Numbered from the stretch's first letter, positions 52,534-63,711 are shown. The stretch: DNA of 64,000 nt from Hoplostethus atlanticus (GCA_034670405.1 JAXDDX010000035.1:3605001-3669000); one strand, 5' to 3'. A program made the numbers and translations. Notes: a model not told the origin generated them from the letters alone.

Positions 52534-55500
52534 CTAGAAAGTGCAGAAAGACGGGTAATGTAATGTTAGGCATAATGCAGAAATGACGGCAATGAAAACA
52601 CTAAAAAATGAAAGTGAAATGAGAATTCCTACCTTTTGAGGATGACAAGGGCGTGCATGGTCCAGGGCAGGTAGACATAGGCCTTGTCAGTTCTGACTGC
52701 ATCAACAGTCCTCTGGGCAACTGTCTCGGGTTTGAGTGGTGGAAAGAGCTGGGGAAATCTGTGGTAGCAAGACCAGCAAGGACAGACATGTTAAAAAAAG
52801 CAGACAATAGATGAGTGTTGGGATAATGGAAGGTGACAATCACCCTGACAAACTGAAACAAAAGAGCTAGAGCACATTTCCCCACTGTTTTCTTTTGTTC
52901 CACGGCACAGCCAGGGCTCATAACAAGCATTGGGGGCTTTTGAATTTGAACTCAATTTCAAGGCACAGTGTGTTTCACCTAGGTTCATTATAGCAGCATA
53001 GCATAGTCTGCTGGTGAATGCTGTCAAATATTTTCTATACTTCCAGTCAGGTTGCTGCCTTATACAAAAATATTTAAAAAAAAATTCATACATCTAAAAA
53101 TGAAATAAAACCTGATATTTTTTGCTCCATGGTTTTAAGCCTTATTTAACCAGGCAAGTTGACTAAGAACAAATTCTTATTTACAACAACAGCCCAGGGG
53201 AGAAGCTGCAGCGGGATGGGGGGGTTACACACATTCACATGCTCACTGTTTGGAGCTGCCCAGTACTATGACACTCCTATACTGCTGGGCACTGAGCTGC
53301 TCCCCAGAGAACGTGGGGCTTCAGAAACCTTCTCAAGGCTACTTGGATGGCGGTTGTGTGGGGAGGGGAGATTTTTACTGATTTACATTTAGATTTAATA
53401 CATTTAGCTGATACTCTCATCCAGACTGCTAGACTGCCAGACTGTGTAGTATTTCTAAACCGAAATATGTCATTGTATAATTGCCATGTGATAATAATTG
53501 ATATAATTGCCATAAACCAATGAGTCAAGATGACTTGCAGCCTGGTAGAGGCCGGTAGAGGCTGTACGTTTTCCCCACAATTGTCTGTTTGTTTACTGTA
53601 ATTATACTAATGTCTCAAAATGAATGCGGTAATGATTTATTGATGTTAAATCATAGCATCTTTAGATTCCTAGATTGTAAACAAGTAACAAGTAACCAAT
53701 ACTGCATGGGATACTCATTCACTTCCTCCTTTCGGGTGTGCTCTCACCTGACTCTCATGCCCTGGAACATCTCTGTGTTGGTGTGGAAGGGGAGCACGGT
53801 GGTGCAACCGACGCCGGGACAGTCCAGCAGGCCCAGCGTCAGGCTCTCCATGAAGGCCAGCGAGGAGGCCTTGGAGGTACAGTAGTCTATGGCCCCAGGA
53901 ATGGGGGACTGGGACAGGATGGAATTTAAGCACACAACGTGGCCGTGCTGGAGCTCCAGCATCCGTGGCAGGAAGGCCTTTGTAGTCTGGGACAGGAGGG
54001 AGTGGATGGAGGGCGGAAAGGGTAGAGGGAAAAGGAAGGGGAGAAGGCAGAGGAGGAAGAGAAGGAAGAGCAAGAAAGGGTGTGGGGGGAAAAAGAACGT
54101 CAAATATATGCAGTAGTTTCAGACAAAGGAAGAACAGACAGGGGGAAATAGGCACAGAGTGTAACCACAGATTAAATTTCCATTTCCATTTAGTTGATAA
54201 TTGCATTTCAGTCTGCATGTGACATGGTCTTTTGATCTCCATTCAAAACAAAAATTCCATCAGTTTCAAAACTCCTCTGATGTTTCAGGGGCTGGGAGGC
54301 AATTTGGAAATACCCCATTTAACCTGCCACAAAAAAGCAGCTATGATTGACAAGACTAGGGGCACCTATACACTGTTACGCCATATAAGGGTATAGGCAA
54401 ATGATAAGGATAATCTGCTGGCAGGAATTCCCCTACTTCTCTGTGCACAGTATCTCTGCTTGAACTTTAGCAACTCTCACCCAGAACTGTCCCATGGTGT
54501 TGATGTGTTGAGATTTCAGAAGGGCGTCGTCGTCGCTGTCCATCAGACTTTTCCCATGGACCACAGCTGCGTTGTTCACTAATATTGTAACATCTCCCAC
54601 CTGATATTGAAGAACATCACAGTCAAAAAAACGAGATCACTCACAAACATTATGCGGACTATCTGTTCGTTTTTGTGAGATAGAAGTGCTATGTCGCATC
54701 TGAGGTGACAGCAATATTCACTGCTCCTATTCAGACATTTCAATTGAACATATGGGAGAGAGAGATTTAGCAGCTCTGAGTCATTGTACATAAAGAGAAA
54801 GCGAGAAGGATCACTGGGAAAAACACTCACAACTGTGTGGTGAGTGTTTCAGTACTTGTGACTGACATTTTTATTTGTGGGGATTATCTATATTGAATTC
54901 GAGCTACGTACCTTTTCTCTAACCACCTTGGCTTGCTTGTAAACTTCCTCCCGATTGGCCACATCACACAGGAAGTAATGGCACTCTGTTCCTGAGAGAG
55001 AGATCTCATCAGCTGTCTCTTTGAGGCACTTTTCTGTTCGGCCCCATAAGATCACCTAGCAAAAATAACATTTTTTCAAAGGTTAAAACAAGCAGGGAAA
55101 TGCACTGAATTCAACACTGGGAAAAGATCTCATGCAAAATCAAGTGAAGTGTTGCTTGCAAAGAGTACAAAAGGGGTTTTTCTTTTATCAACAAAACATG
55201 GCGTATGTTTTGTGTAATTTTTCTGGCATTGGGACCTGGTGGAACTGTGAGATCTTTGGGCAGAAATGCTCTTTTCATTCAGAGAACAGAGAGGCCATTT
55301 TCAGTCCAACAAATAGTTTTCGAGCAAGATTAAAGGGTTGGGGGTTGCTGTGTGAATGAACTGTCTCTTCATCCACCCGGAGACTAAATGAAGGCCGGTC
55401 ATTTGAGCAGGGAACACGGGGTTGGATGGAGGTGGGGGGCTAGTGATTGGGCAATTAGATCTGTCAGTCTTTGGGGTCAGGGAAAGGTAATGAAATCAGG

Positions 55501-58500
55501 GGGTGAGCCCTCCTCATCTCTCAAACACACATTCTCAAAGAGATTACACGGCCTGTTGGGCAGATGAGCCCCGTCATTTCTGGTCAGGGAGTCTGAAAAC
55601 AGTGCGTGTGTGAAGTGCTGAGGGGGCCGGTGTGGGGTTTGGCTGGTCGCCTGTGACCAAGGTTAATATTTGAGTAAAAAGTCCTCTGGAAAGTGATCTT
55701 GTGTGTCACAGAGAGAAAGAGCGAGAGAGAGAGAGAGAGAGAGTGTGTCCATGCGTGCAAGAGGGAGTGTCTGTTTGTGAGCACATGGGCCAGCCAGCCT
55801 GTCATTCACCCCTGTTGTATTGTATCATATTGTTATATTATAACAGTATTTATGTGTGAACATATATATACAGGTGCTAGCTTTTCTCATTGCAATGATT
55901 TATTAGTCTTAGATGAAGTCCTCAACAGTACAAGAAAGGTTATATAGGGAGGTATCTATGAACATGGAGTAGCATACATCTGCTGTTTCTCCAACAATAC
56001 ATAATGTGTACAGAGTGTACTGTAGTACTGTATATAGTATATCTAGGTTTTATATTTAGCTGACACTTTTATCCAGAGTGACTTAGAATGAATGAACAGT
56101 GTGTTGGACACTTCAACTGGCTACATGGCAACTGATGGACCTACGCTGTCTGTTGGGAGGAATCAAACCTGTCATCTTTCGGTTACAAGACAATCTCTCT
56201 AATCCTGCCACGTCCTTGTTAAATTCTCTCACAAAATGTCAGGGGACAAATATGCAACATGGCATCTATAGTATGACAACTGAGCAGCCGGGACCTTTTA
56301 ATATCACCCCCATTATTGGTGATGCGAGTCTTTATGTGGCCATAAGGAAATATTAGCTTTGGGGCCCTAGTTTTTATTTACGGTGTAAGGGACATAAAGA
56401 AAGACCACGGTCTGGCATGTGTTCTTTACTTCTTTATCAGCACCAATGCTATGAACATTTGGCTCCCCTCTGAAAAGCCCCTTGTTTCGAGTTGCTTTTG
56501 ATTGGGTTTTTTGTTTGCTTCATTCGCAAGCCCATTTGAGTAATCAGTGAAGGCGGACAGGTCTTGATAAATTACTGAAAGCTTTTAATAGGATTTGAGC
56601 CTAACAAACAAACCTGACACTTCTCATTAAAAACCAGCACTCAAACTGTGCTCTCCTGTTAAAATGTTATTAAATTCATTAGGTTTATCACTCACAACAC
56701 ACAGGACCATCAGAACAAACAACGATTGGCCAAATTGCTATCAGGAGAGAAACAGTAAGAAAACAGTTTCTAATTTATCTTGCATGGACCCCTTCAGTAT
56801 CACTGATAATCCAGTGGGCACACCTAACAGGATTTAACATCAACAAATGCTGGAACTAAAAGCTCTCTAATCAAGGAATTGATGTTGCATTACATGAAAC
56901 AAGACCTTGTGAGTCAGGGTGCAGTGCAGATGCTATACAACAGCGGCTGATGTGTGCGTTTTGGCATCCCCAATAGCCCCGATAGAACACAGTGATACCC
57001 TATCTCTCAGGTCTGAATGTATGGGTGGGTATGAGCCCGCCTTTTCACACCCATTGTATGGGCCAGCAGAGAGGCGGCACACAGAGGGGGCAGCAGGAGT
57101 TCAGGAGGCAGTCGCCTGCCGCTGTCTAATTACTGCGGAGACAGCAAGGTCAGCTGCAGGGCAATACCCAGCTGGGAGCAGTGTGCTTCCCGCCTCAAGC
57201 ACAACACACACACACGTGCACCCGCAGAAACCTGTTGTCAGTGCCGTGGTTCATCTTGGTTGTAGTTCTCTTTTGACATGTAAGAACAACAATAACAACC
57301 ACACAAAAAAAAAATGTTTTTCACAACCAGTGCCATCGAGAGTTCTTGTTATGGCAGTGGAGTATGCTTGGGGAGCTTTGAGGAGCCTTTTGTGTGAATA
57401 TGATGTTAAAGAGTTGCAGATCACTCACTGGAACGGTGTTGAAATCACTGTCCCAGTGCTGTGAACTTGGGAGACCGCTTTTGTAAATGCTTGCTCCGGT
57501 TTATTGTTTCAGAGCTTCGTTCTGTAACGGTTCCCTTAACAGCACACATGAAGACCTGGCTCCCCCCCCCCTCTTAAGTCCCTGCTCTCCATCCCGTAGG
57601 AGATTCTTTCATCAATGCTGCAGTTACTCCTGCTCATACCATGAAAACACCAAAGCCCAGGCAAGAGGGGAAAAAGGAAATTCCGGCTGCCAATCACAAA
57701 GGGGCTCAAACTGGGGTGAACTCTAGTTCGTAGAGGTTAGTCCTATTCATAATGGCCGTCCTATTTCTTTTTAGCATCTCTTTAGGCAGGGAGTAATTGT
57801 CAGACACACTACCACAGGTGTTGTTTTCAAAGCCTTCACACCTTGATAATACCCAACAATGGGGTGCTGAAAAGCATGGTGACATCCTTTGTTGTGCAGC
57901 TGCAAAGTAAAGCTTTTAAAACCCACAGGTTTCTCCTTGCTTGCTCCCCAAGGAGATGTATTGAAAGGATGAGGAAGGCAGTTAGTGTTTCATGGGGCTT
58001 TCACGCTGCTAAGATTGTGCTTTAAGAGCGCATCAGAAATATACAGCACATGTCACACACGCACAGATAATTTACAACCTGCGGCTTTCGACCGGGCAGC
58101 TCATTGCTTACTGCTTCTCCCATCTGAGGGGACCAAAATAGAGCTGGCTGGCATTAACACGTTACCGCTAAAGGAGCATCAGTGGCTCATCATGCACTCA
58201 GCTGTGTAATGCTCACCCACCGGATTGGAAGACAAAACATTGCTGGAAATGATGATGGGAACAGTAGTTATCCTGACCAGCAGTGGCGAGAGGAACCATC
58301 AATGTGGCCATTCGAGCATTTCGAGCCTGAGTGCCTGCTCCTTGTTAGGGGTGGGGGTGGGTGGGGGGTGGGTATGGAGACCGGCTATTTATAAGTGTGA
58401 GTGCATAGTTTAGATGGGTGGAGCAGTTCTCTGAAGTAGGCTGTGCTCCTTGGTTGGCAGGATTGCGGAGGCAACTTTTAAAATGTAATTCATTGAGAAT

Positions 58501-59753
58501 ATTACAGCATCAAAATGCCTTTCCAACCTTCATGCACATTTCTGAATATTCTGGCAAGTTCAATCTATTATTTTATTATTGATGACTTTGTTTTTCAATA
58601 ACTGCAAGGGGTTACATCAGATTAGTGTATTCCCAAAACATGTAATCTATTACTCCCTCATCCTTTTTATTGGGTTCATTTTGCATACAATCCTTCAGAC
58701 GTTATGTCATGCCCTTCTGCACTGCTTGAAAACAAAACTCAAAATGGGTTTAATAAAAGCATTATGGAATCTTTGTTGTGTTGTGATAAATTGGCAAGGC
58801 TTATGATGGTGCAAAGACTCAAAGACTGGCAAAGGCTCAAAAATGGCTAGAAACTATTATTAGCTTATAACAGTTATTATGTGAATGGCTTTGAAGCGGT
58901 TTCAGTGTGGCTTGGTGCATGCACACACACACACACACGCCTAAATCTACACTTTCTAGACATGTCAGTCAACCTTGATGTCAACGAATCAGCTCAGAGC
59001 TTGGCAGAATGGATGTCAGCCCAATCCTGCACTACATCACATCAGTGGTCAATCAGCCATACAGGGACCTAAGGTTCTCCAGACCTGCCCTCTGGTTGAC
59101 CCATGCTCTTGGGCAATACTTAAAGCAAAATTGAGGGCAGTGTCTCCAGTCTCATTGGACCAACTACTTAGAGGTCATGATCCCTGCTTTCATATTACAT
59201 CGGGAAAACAATAGACTTGGAGAACAGAAGGCTGGACTGGACTCACAGGCTACCTGCCAAGCCTTCAGCAGGGGGGGAGTAAGGTGGGGGACTCAGGCTG
59301 CTCCCACTACTAGGAGCAGTTTGAATATCGAGTGGCAATGAGGGGTTTGTGTATGAACTTGAGTCTCCCAAACTGCCATAAATTACACTACTCTATATCA
59401 ATACAAGTGCTGGTCACAAGTTCACAACCCTCTGCTGAAGCATACGCTGTCTTGTCAAAACTAAGTGAATAACTTGTACTATGAGAGCGTGCATTTACTG
59501 GAGGGGGTTTAAGTGCAATGAGCGTGCAACAAGTTGTTCGTAGTTAAAATGAAATTACCTTTTTGGCCCCCTGCTTCGCAAACTCTTTAGCCAGGTGACG
59601 ACCGATGCCTCGTCCCCCGCCAGTGATCAGTACCACCTCCTTGGCCAGGTCCTTCCTTCTACTTGGTAATAGCGAAAACAAACTTGCTTTGACTATATAG
59701 TAGAGCATTTGAACCGGGAATAGAAACACACAACCCACGCTCTTCAAATCCAT
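52449..59753 (-). CDS. dhrs3: dhrs3: short-chain dehydrogenase/reductase 3, all-trans-retinal reductase (six coding exons)
   Basis: Joined on the minus strand: 59753-59559, 55055-54912, 54600-54481, 53986-53748, 52758-52633 and 52533-52449. This gives 909 bases and 302 residues, the length of human DHRS3, with intron phases 0, 0, 0, 2, 2. All introns are GT/AG. A hydrophobic N-terminal anchor (about residues 7-30) precedes the classical SDR fold: cofactor motif TGGGRGIG (44-51), NNAA (122-125), catalytic S175 and YCTSK (Y188, K192). The C-terminus ends [10 protein letters not shown] as in human. Family knowledge: the enzyme uses NADPH to reduce all-trans-retinal to retinol at ER and lipid-droplet membranes, works with RDH10, limits retinoic acid and is itself induced by retinoic acid. 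All key residues are present and no break is seen. Teleosts may have a and b copies; which one this is cannot be decided here. Confidence 0.96.
52633..52758 (-). CDS. dhrs3: dhrs3 coding exon 5
   Basis: Its first base completes R233; it then encodes [20 protein letters not shown] through [12 protein letters not shown] and ends with two bases of a serine codon. The acceptor is CTACCACAG and the donor GTAGGA; 126 bases. Confidence 0.95.
52759..53747 (-). repeat. dhrs3 intron 4 carrying a composite teleost interspersed repeat (about 53135-53430)
   Basis: The stretch with TTATTTAACCAGGCAAGTTG followed by ACTAAGAACAAATTCTTATT matches a repeat I know to be common in salmonid and related fish genomes. 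It is followed near 53390-53428 by the TTTAGCTGATACTCTCATCC tail that is also seen in the SINE copies of this window. Borders are approximate. The remaining intron sequence shows nothing recognisable. Confidence 0.5.
53748..53986 (-). CDS. dhrs3: dhrs3 coding exon 4 (catalytic exon)
   Basis: It encodes residues 154-232 plus two bases of codon 233. It carries catalytic S175 and Y188-x-x-x-K192, thirteen residues apart as usual, and the [16 protein letters not shown] segment. The acceptor is TGTCCCAG and the donor GTGAGA. The intron upstream of it contains a purine-rich run (plus strand) at about 53990-54090. Confidence 0.95.
54481..54600 (-). CDS. dhrs3: dhrs3 coding exon 3
   Basis: It encodes residues 114-153, from [16 protein letters not shown] to INTMGQFW, containing the NNAA structural motif. 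The acceptor is ATATCAG and the donor GTGAGA; 120 bases, phase 0 at both ends. Confidence 0.95.
54912..55055 (-). CDS. dhrs3: dhrs3 coding exon 2
   Basis: It encodes residues 66-113, from [14 protein letters not shown] to VVREK, including the CDV motif that contacts the cofactor adenine in this family. The acceptor is TTTTTGCTAG and the donor GTACGT; 144 bases, phase 0 at both ends. Confidence 0.95.
55474..55490 (+). promoter_or_regulatory. DR5-like nuclear receptor motif in dhrs3 intron 1
   Basis: GGGTCA, five bases, AGGTAA: one perfect RGKTCA half-site and one with a single mismatch, spaced as in a retinoic acid response element. DHRS3 is a known retinoic-acid-induced gene. A match this weak is expected about once by chance in this much DNA. 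Confidence 0.2.
55711..55744. repeat. (GA)n microsatellite in dhrs3 intron 1
   Basis: GA with AA and GC interruptions. Confidence 0.9.
56050..56212 (-). mobile_element. tRNA-derived SINE in dhrs3 intron 1
   Basis: On the minus strand a tRNA-like head with A box (GTGGCAGGATTAGAGAG) and B box (CAGGTTTGATTCCTCCC), then a tail that reads TTTAGCTGACACTTTTATCC on the plus strand. It is the same family type as the copy in lrrc38 intron 1. It lies in sense with dhrs3. Confidence 0.7.
57147..57163 (+). promoter_or_regulatory. DR5-like nuclear receptor motif in dhrs3 intron 1, in a GC-rich segment
   Basis: AGGTCA, five bases, AGGGCA: the first half-site is perfect and the second has one mismatch. It lies in a locally GC-rich block of the intron. 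Candidate retinoic acid response element only. Confidence 0.22.
58921..58938. repeat. (CA)n short microsatellite
   Basis: About nine CA units in dhrs3 intron 1. Confidence 0.9.
59559..59753 (-). CDS. dhrs3: dhrs3 coding exon 1
   Basis: It encodes residues 1-65: start MDLKSVG, the membrane-anchoring hydrophobic segment, then [11 protein letters not shown] of the dinucleotide-binding fold. The ATG has G at -3 and G at +4. The donor is AAAAAG followed by GTAATT; phase 0. Confidence 0.95.
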
Positions 59754-60156
59754 CTCGGGACAGTCCTTGGGTAGCCTACACGTAAGTAACGTTCAACGCA
59801 AGTTTACCAGCACTGACCAGAGTGCAGAAAACAGCGGGTAGGTTTTTTTTGTTGTTGTTGTTGCAAGTTATCCGCATGCAAACAATATCATTCGCAGTCT
59901 CAATTAGTTTTGCATCAATAATCCACAAGCGAAACATAAAAATGGGAAAACCCTGACACTTCAAGGAGCTCTGACATGTTAGCCGACATGCACATGGCTC
60001 TCGGAAAGTGTGAATGATCAGTCATAACGCCTGCAGACCATCTGGTATGGACTTGGAAACACAAGTCCAGACGACGCGACTGTCTCTCCGCGGTGTGCGC
60101 TACTGAAACTGCCGGGCTTTGGTGTTGCGTTCCCCTCCGCTCCTCTTCTCTCCTGT

Positions 60157-60162
60157 CTTATA
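60157..60162 (-). promoter_or_regulatory. Candidate TATA element of dhrs3
   Basis: On the minus strand CATATAAGA lies in a CpG-containing segment about 400 bases before the dhrs3 ATG. It would place transcription start near 60130. The resulting leader would contain an upstream 26-codon frame (59995-59915) with three in-phase ATGs, which argues either for translational control or for a start site nearer the gene. Confidence 0.3.
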
Positions 60163-60338
60163 TGTTACCGCCTCCGTGCTGGCTACGGTACTTCCACTAG
60201 TGAAAGGACCTGCATGGACCTGTGGGGAGTTTTTTTAAGCCCATTAATCCTGATTGACATGTTAAGTGGGGATGAATATGTCGCTCTGGTGCGCGTCTCC
60301 TCTGAGTGGCTGAGTACTTGCCTCTCCCCACCCCATTG

Positions 60339-60656
60339 GAGTGGTTCTCAAAGTGGGGTCCGGGGACCTCCAGTGGTCCCTTCATAGTGTCCCAGGGGGT
60401 GGCCCAGCCACATTAGGAATAGTTGAATTTCACTATAATTCACTAGAAGTCATCTCAATTAGAGAATGTATATGGAAAGACTATTCTAATTGTAGGTTTC
60501 ACTTCCCACTGTTCTCCCCACCCACAATGTAGACAATTACACAATCCAGTACAAAATCAACAACCCCATTGGGCAAAATCTCATCAAATGGGTGGTCCAT
60601 GGCCAAATGTGTGGCTATCTGGGGCTCTGTGACATGCAAACATTTGAGAACCCCTG
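60339..60656. mobile_element. Non-autonomous hAT-type DNA transposon
   Basis: It begins AGTGGTTCTCAAA and ends TTTGAGAACCCCTG, the terminal inverted repeats of a widespread vertebrate hAT family, and starts with the characteristic GGGGTCCGGGGACC. The flanks CCCATTGG and GGCAATGG are a possible degraded 8-base target duplication. No transposase is encoded. It lies about 180 bases upstream of the candidate dhrs3 TATA element. Confidence 0.7.
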
Positions 60657-62933
60657 GGCAATGGTGCATATATGTATCCTAACCCTAACCCAAAAATTAA
60701 ATAAGTAAGTAAGAAAGAAAGCAAGCAAGCTAGTAAGAGGAGTAAAAGGTGAATAAATGAGTAAATAAATCAATACATACATAAATAGATACATTTCACG
60801 TCTACCTTAGAATATATTTAGAGATATGTTTCAAAATACATAAAAAGGGCCAAAAGTTGTACTGGGGCAGTTGGCCAAGTGTTTATAAAGACCCTCTTTC
60901 AACTAGACAACCTGGTTAAGCCCCAATGTTGGCAAATTTTTTACCCTGCCCTATTGTCAGGGGTGTTGTTCTGTTGCTAACCCTGAGCTCTGACCTCCCC
61001 ATGGAGAGGAAGGAAATAAGAGTGAGCAATAAAGTATCACTTAAATATGACATTTGTTTAAAACATAGTTATATGGGAAGATATATGTAAATGTATATAT
61101 TTCATATTTGGATTGTGCAAAGATTTTCATTCCAAAACACATTATGCATTTGGGATTTTTTTTTCCACTTGACATCCACTGGTTAATAGTTGAAAAACAC
61201 TATTGATTCTATCTTCAAAACACAATTATTTTCTAAGCAGATGATTCGTAACTTAACCTATAATGTGCTTTACGTTCATGCTATCAGTCATTTTAGAGTA
61301 GTATTTTAGATTAGTAAAGAGTAGTATTATAGAGTAGTACTTTAGTGAGTCAATTTTTTTAGATGGTGGGTATCACATTTTGGAATGAAATTCTTCATAT
61401 TTACTCTTGAATATTTTGGGTTGTACATGGAAATCTATCATAACTGACAGGAAAGTTTCAAACAAACAAATATACAGCTTCAAAATACATCTAAAACTCA
61501 AAAGCTCACATAATGAATTTGAGGAAAAATGTCAATAAACCACTGCATAAACTGTAATCTCATACAAACACTTGCTGAATGAACATGGTTTTTGTTGATT
61601 TGAAGATACAAAATGCTTTTTGACGATTGCTAGACTAGATCGGTCAGACTATTTATATATCAGTGTTGGTCTAAGAGGTGCAGAGTTGCAAGCTATACTT
61701 ATGTGACAAAACATAGGTCTGCAAACAGTGATGGCTTTAAAAAAAATGTTCTTGTAAATGTTAAATCTGTTGTTTGACCCCCGTCAGTTTTTTTTTTGAA
61801 GCAGGGCATAACTTTCTGTGTGTGACAGTGCAGTCTGGGAAGTGGGTCAGCCCAGTTACACAGTCTTGGCAGGGTGACAAACAGAAACCTGCATGAATAC
61901 CTCCTAAACAAATCCTATGAATTCATGGGCCTCAAACGAGATTCCAGTCTGTGATTTTTGGCCCTGGCACTGTGATTTTCACTGGGTATCGCTGAATGCA
62001 GGGCTTTTTCAGCAACTGGGATGGGTTTAAAGAGCAGCTTCACAATGGTTGCTTTGTGCTGGGCTCAGCTACTTAGAGAAGGCGGAGAGGCTCTTGGGGA
62101 CTGCTAAAAGCTCTAAGACAACACAACTCCAGATGCTGTCATCATTTTGGAGATTTCTGAGATTTAAAAATGCAAACTCCAAATGAAATTGCATTGGAAG
62201 CTGACACTAAATTATTCTCAACTGAACTGAAGTTAAATATGATGAATAGTGGCTTTGCAAAAACAAGATAGCAAAGCAAAGCAATATAGACATACATCAA
62301 GGTGGATGGTAAATGCACCTAGAATGCAAACATTTAAAGATAACTTATTTCAGCAAGCAATGGTTATTTTCACTCATGCTATCACTGCCATCTACAGATC
62401 AGCAGTGAAAGTTCAGATAAGGGTGTGCTAGGTTCATCTTCACTAACACCTCTGGCTTTGCTCCTTTCTTGCCTCAGACAACAGACAATGTAAATGCCAG
62501 TCTTTGTTGACTGCAGCTATCAGTGGTAGATTTTCCTTAAATACCAGGTACAGACGGTAAACATTAGGTGACTGGAACTTTCAGGTATTTGTAAAAAATA
62601 TAGTTTGTGATTGTGGTTGAGGTAATGGATACACTGGAAACCAATGAGTAATTAAAAAACTGCTCTATTAACATAAACAAATGATGATCAATATTTCAGG
62701 GGGAAACATCTTGGGTTTTTTTTGGGAAACAAGTAATTACCTTGACTACTCATCCATAAAACGTGAACTATTTTCTTGCCGGGTAATAAGTCAGGCAAAC
62801 ATGTCATTAAGAGAGACCAAGGTCAGAATGCATTGCACGAGAATGTGGGAGGAGTGGAAAGAGGTTGAAAGCAGGTAGATAAACAGTTAGTCCTAATGAC
62901 TTACCTTCAGTAGAGTAGAAAGACAGAAAGACC

Positions 62934-63107
62934 ATGGACATAAGCTCTGCAATTTTAATAATTGGCTTTGCTGCTCTCTTTGCGGCCTTCCTCCTTCTGG
63001 TAATTGGAGTTGTGTACTCTGAGCTGATGAATGACTTTCCACCTGGGGTTGTGAATAGAGGGAAACTGCATGTAGTGAATGGCTTGGCTGTTGGCATAGA
63101 AATTGTG
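62934..63107 (+). CDS. aadacl4: aadacl3/aadacl4-like (arylacetamide deacetylase-like) first coding exon; gene continues past the window
   Basis: This exon has 58 codons starting at an ATG in excellent context (GACCATGG). It ends at a strong donor (GTGAGT at 63108) in phase 0. Residues about 6-28 form an N-terminal signal-anchor helix; the lumenal part (MNDFPPGVVNRGKLHVVNG, then LAVGIEIV) resembles the equivalent part of AADACL4, where a hydrophobic anchor precedes a proline motif and an AKLRFLH-like segment. Position supports the call: AADACL4 and AADACL3 lie head-to-head with DHRS3 in human. The family are type II ER-membrane serine hydrolases with HGG and GDSAG-like motifs; those exons are outside the window, so catalytic competence cannot be judged. 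Which paralogue it is remains open. Confidence 0.72.
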
Positions 63108-63551
63108 GTGAGTATCTATCTATGGAATTGTTCGTGCTTATTATTTTTAGTTTAGTTTTCTGCAAGTCAAATCATGTTTTTGTCTCTGTTGAGATAATTA
63201 ACTTTAAAAAAAAATAAAAAATGAACTTATTCCTTAGTGGATAGGACTAATGCTTCTGTTTGAATAATCTTAATCAGCTCTATTCTTTGAGGCCTTTGTC
63301 AAAGATGCCTGTCCTTTCTCTGTCCTCTAGCAACTGATAAAGCTTAGATAAGAGAAAGTTTAGATAAGAAAACAGGTCTAACAAAGTTACAAAGAAAGGC
63401 AAGGTCATTTGTTTTCATTAAATTTTTACTTTTATTATAGACAGAAACAAACGAAAGTGGTATACAGCTCTTAAGGTTCACCTTTTATGACAGCAACCAA
63501 AAACAAATATTTAAACTCCTCAAGTGGTGAATCTTATGGAAGCGTATTGCT

Positions 63552-63711
63552 GCCACACCAGAAAAAAGAAAAATAGATCAGTATCACAAGAAAAGCTTGT
63601 TATAACGTGATAAGTTTGTATGTCGTAATAACGTGAAAAACATCTTGTTATAACAATAAACTTTTCACGTTATAACGTGATACTGATCTATTTTTCTTTT
63701 TTCTGCCGTGG
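63552..63711. mobile_element. Palindromic MITE with TTATAACGTGA core
   Basis: The outer arms are inverted copies: CAGAAAAAAGAAAAATAGAT followed by CAGTATCAC near the left end, and the reverse complement near the right end. Inside, several TTATAACGTGATA and ACGTTATAAC blocks make it nearly self-complementary. I recall closely similar elements in many teleost genomes. It encodes nothing. Confidence 0.7.

Larger units (their letters stand above)
55056..59558 (-). other. dhrs3 intron 1 (4.5 kb)
   Basis: It holds a GA microsatellite, a tRNA-derived SINE, a short CA array, a GC-rich segment near 57.05-57.2 kb and two imperfect DR5-type nuclear-receptor motifs. Open frames inside it (for example 56919-57464) resemble no known family and are probably chance. 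Confidence 0.85.
59754..62933. other. Divergent intergenic region between dhrs3 and the aadacl4-like gene
   Basis: This 3.2 kb separates two genes transcribed away from each other. The dhrs3-proximal 450 bases are CpG-richer and include an 8-base perfect inverted repeat (TGGACTTG, arms 60048-60055 and 60062-60069). A hAT-type element follows. The rest (60.66-62.9 kb) is A/T-rich, with short tandem AAGT and AAAT tracts and no recognisable gene. Confidence 0.6.

Noticed and set aside
53715..54242. 175-codon minus-strand frame over dhrs3 exon 4
   Set aside because: It runs through intron sequence and an out-of-frame copy of the exon; the real reading frame is the spliced dhrs3 one.
56919..57464. 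181-codon open frame in dhrs3 intron 1
   Set aside because: Contains asparagine and lysine runs from simple repeats, does not open with a good ATG and resembles no family; it lies on the strand opposite to dhrs3.
60207..60224. AGGTCC-type direct repeat near the dhrs3 promoter (minus strand)
   Set aside because: Half-sites deviate from RGKTCA and the spacing is four, not five; too weak for a retinoic acid element.
60676..60692. CTAACCCTAACCC resembling telomere repeat
   Set aside because: Only about two units, common by chance and within repeats; not an interstitial telomere.
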